Of a stretch of 64,000 bases of DNA, positions 62,781 to 64,000 are shown piece by piece. The position numbers were made by a program, and so were the translations under genes. This stretch comes from Rhodobacteraceae bacterium Alg231-30 (lineage in GTDB: Bacteria; Pseudomonadota; Alphaproteobacteria; Rhodobacterales; Rhodobacteraceae), in assembly GCA_900143615.1 (NCBI GenBank), contig FREU01000004.1, forward strand, positions 310,001 to 374,000, written 5' to 3'. Within the stretch, counting starts at the first letter, position 1. Every line of letters starts with the position of its first letter. Under the pieces are notes generated by a model. That model had not been told where the DNA came from, did no database searches, and saw only the letters and a list, made by a program, of their open reading frames with translations.

Positions 62781-63623
62781 ATGCGCTCAATGAACATACG
62801 CCAGAACACCACTTTGCCCTTTATGAAAATGCACGGGCTGGGAAACGACTTTGTTGTCGTGGATTCGCGTACGCGCGCGTTTGATCTCACGAAATCCCAG
62901 ATCACAGCCATCGCGCGACGCCACCAAGGTGTGGGGTTTGATCAGCTTGCGGTAATCACAAATGGCGACGCCGATGCGCATCTGACGTTTTACAATGCTG
63001 ACGGTTCGACCTCTGCGGCTTGCGGCAATGCCACGCGATGTATCGCGCGTCATCTGATGGATGAGACCGGCCTAGATGCGCTGACTCTAACCACGGATCG
63101 CGGCACATTGTATGCGCGAGAGGCGGGCAACGGGCTGACGTCGGTGAACATGGGACATCCGCAATTAAACTGGCACGAGGTCCCGCTGGCGCGTGAGATG
63201 GACACTCTGGAGCTTCCAATCGACGGAGCCCCCACCGCGACGGGCATGGGCAATCCCCATTGCACGTTCTTTGTGGACGATGTTTCGAGTATCGATCTGC
63301 CAACGTTCGGAGCTGCGCACGAACATCATCCGCTGTATCCGGAACGCACCAACGTGCAGGTCGCCAAACTCATTGGCCCCGACCATGTTCGCATGCGCGT
63401 CTGGGAGCGCGGAGTGGGCATCACGCTGGCCTCTGGCTCATCGTCTTGCGCCACGGCTGTCGCTGCCGCGCGACGTGGCCTGACGGGCCGCAAGGTCCAG
63501 ATCGACCTTGATGGTGGTACGCTGTGGATCGAGTGGGCAGAAGAGGGCGTCTGGATGACTGGCGCCACTGAGCATGTCTTTACAGGTCACTTTACCCATG
63601 AATTCCTTGAGGCCGCGAAATGA
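62781..63623 (+). CDS. dapF: Diaminopimelate epimerase
   Basis: A 280-residue PLP-independent racemase that converts LL- to meso-diaminopimelate for lysine and murein synthesis. The two catalytic cysteines are C81 in SAACGNATRC and C223 in SGSSSCATAV, with the two halves of the fold repeated. N-terminal MKMHGLGNDFVVVDS is typical. The first ATG is used; ATG at 62790 is possible. The stop overlaps the next start (ATGA). Confidence 0.95.
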   Translation: MRSMNIRQNTTLPFMKMHGLGNDFVVVDSRTRAFDLTKSQITAIARRHQGVGFDQLAVITNGDADAHLTFYNADGSTSAACGNATRCIARHLMDETGLDALTLTTDRGTLYAREAGNGLTSVNMGHPQLNWHEVPLAREMDTLELPIDGAPTATGMGNPHCTFFVDDVSSIDLPTFGAAHEHHPLYPERTNVQVAKLIGPDHVRMRVWERGVGITLASGSSSCATAVAAARRGLTGRKVQIDLDGGTLWIEWAEEGVWMTGATEHVFTGHFTHEFLEAAK

Positions 63624-64000
63624 CTGCCGCTCCACCGAAATTCACCACACTGGGATGCCGTCTGAACGCCTATGAAACCGAGGCGATGAAGAAGATGTCC
63701 CAAGAGGCCGGATTGGGCGACGCTGTCATTGTGAACACCTGCGCCGTCACCGCCGAGGCTGTGCGCAAATCCCGTCAGGAAATCCGCCGTCTACGCCGAG
63801 AAAATCCTTCCGCACGGATCATCGTGACAGGTTGCGCCGCACAAACCGAACCGGAAACTTTCGCCGCCATGACTGAGGTCGACAAGGTCATCGGCAACAC
63901 CGAGAAGATGATGCCGGGCACATGGAACGGCATGGCTGCCGATTTTATTGGCGAGAGCGAAAAGGTACAGGTCGACGACATCATGTCAGTGACCGAAACC
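63620..64000 (+). CDS. mtaB: MtaB-type tRNA methylthiotransferase, 5' part
   Basis: The first 127 residues of a gene cut by the window edge. N-terminal TTLGCRLNAYETEAMKKM has the first Cys of the N-terminal Fe-S cluster, and VIVNTCAVTAEAVRKSRQEIRR has the second (NTC). IIVTGCAAQTEPE has the third (GCAAQ). The radical SAM CxxxCxxC lies beyond the window. The LGC, NTC and GC-AQ order is that of the MiaB/MtaB family; MtaB-type LGCRLN rather than the LGCQMN of MiaB points to MtaB, which makes ms2t6A37. Starts within dapF (ATGA). Confidence 0.9.
   Translation, partial: MTAAPPKFTTLGCRLNAYETEAMKKMSQEAGLGDAVIVNTCAVTAEAVRKSRQEIRRLRRENPSARIIVTGCAAQTEPETFAAMTEVDKVIGNTEKMMPGTWNGMAADFIGESEKVQVDDIMSVTET

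Overview
The window reads as chromosomal DNA of a marine alphaproteobacterium of the Roseobacter group (Rhodobacteraceae). The reasons are the family-typical gene content (HemP, HspQ, DnaE2 of the alphaproteobacterial kind, many amine- and one-carbon-degrading enzymes, BCCT and TRAP transporters, CaiB/CitE-type acyl-CoA modules), strong AGGAGG ribosome binding sites, tightly overlapping ATGA/GTGA gene junctions and moderately high GC. No phage, insertion sequence, plasmid or CRISPR features were seen. The species cannot be named from the sequence alone.

Layout. 1-8.3 kb: an iron-linked hemP pair, a periplasmic LprI/MliC-like protein, an aminotransferase-sseA pair, an unrecognised GT-like protein, smpB, two methyltransferases and a MarR-controlled membrane protein. 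8.3-18.8 kb: a shortened error-prone polymerase dnaE2 behind a LexA-like box, an RluA pseudouridine synthase, NTF2-like and SGNH proteins, rarD, and an RND efflux pump with its adaptor. 19-27 kb: a divergent catabolic cluster (BCCT transporter, aldehyde dehydrogenase, LLM monooxygenase, flavin reductase fusion, alpha/beta hydrolase, DUF1185; opposite strand GntR regulator, DUF1330, VOC). Its parts list fits ring opening of an N-methylated pyridinium betaine such as trigonelline or homarine. 27-36.3 kb: a one-carbon/methylamine operon with two 816-residue dimethylglycine-dehydrogenase-like enzymes around a betaine-homocysteine-methyltransferase-like protein, plus LysE, GFA and an XRE-cupin regulator. 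36.5-43.2 kb: msrC-like, thiolase, an anti-anti-sigma/anti-sigma pair, gamma-glutamyltransferase, rhodanese, hspQ, an AEC transporter and a lipoprotein transglycosylase. 43.2-52.5 kb: lolA, ftsK, an aminotransferase, then a 1.8 kb decayed stretch with AraC-family and other gene remnants, then an amidase and a ubiH-like hydroxylase. 52.9-61.4 kb: a TRAP transporter operon with a D-Ala-D-Ala (VanX-type) dipeptidase, a LysR regulator, and a four-gene acyl-CoA operon (dehydrogenase, CoA-transferase, hydratase, CitE-like lyase) that looks like a C5-dicarboxylate route. 61.5-64 kb: a methyltransferase-like protein, tRNA-Lys(TTT) with a clear promoter, dapF and the start of mtaB.

At least four copies of an intergenic element (GC hairpin or tandem hairpins, followed by a conserved GGATATTTTnnGCAAGAGGAAA-like tail) lie between genes at 5.1, 14.2, 30.2 and 37.0 kb. 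Three further 11-bp tandem repeats lie at 36.4 kb. Taken together, the window suggests an organism equipped to take up and dismantle quaternary amines and other small algal metabolites, feeding methyl groups into tetrahydrofolate/homocysteine and carbon into acetyl-CoA and pyruvate.
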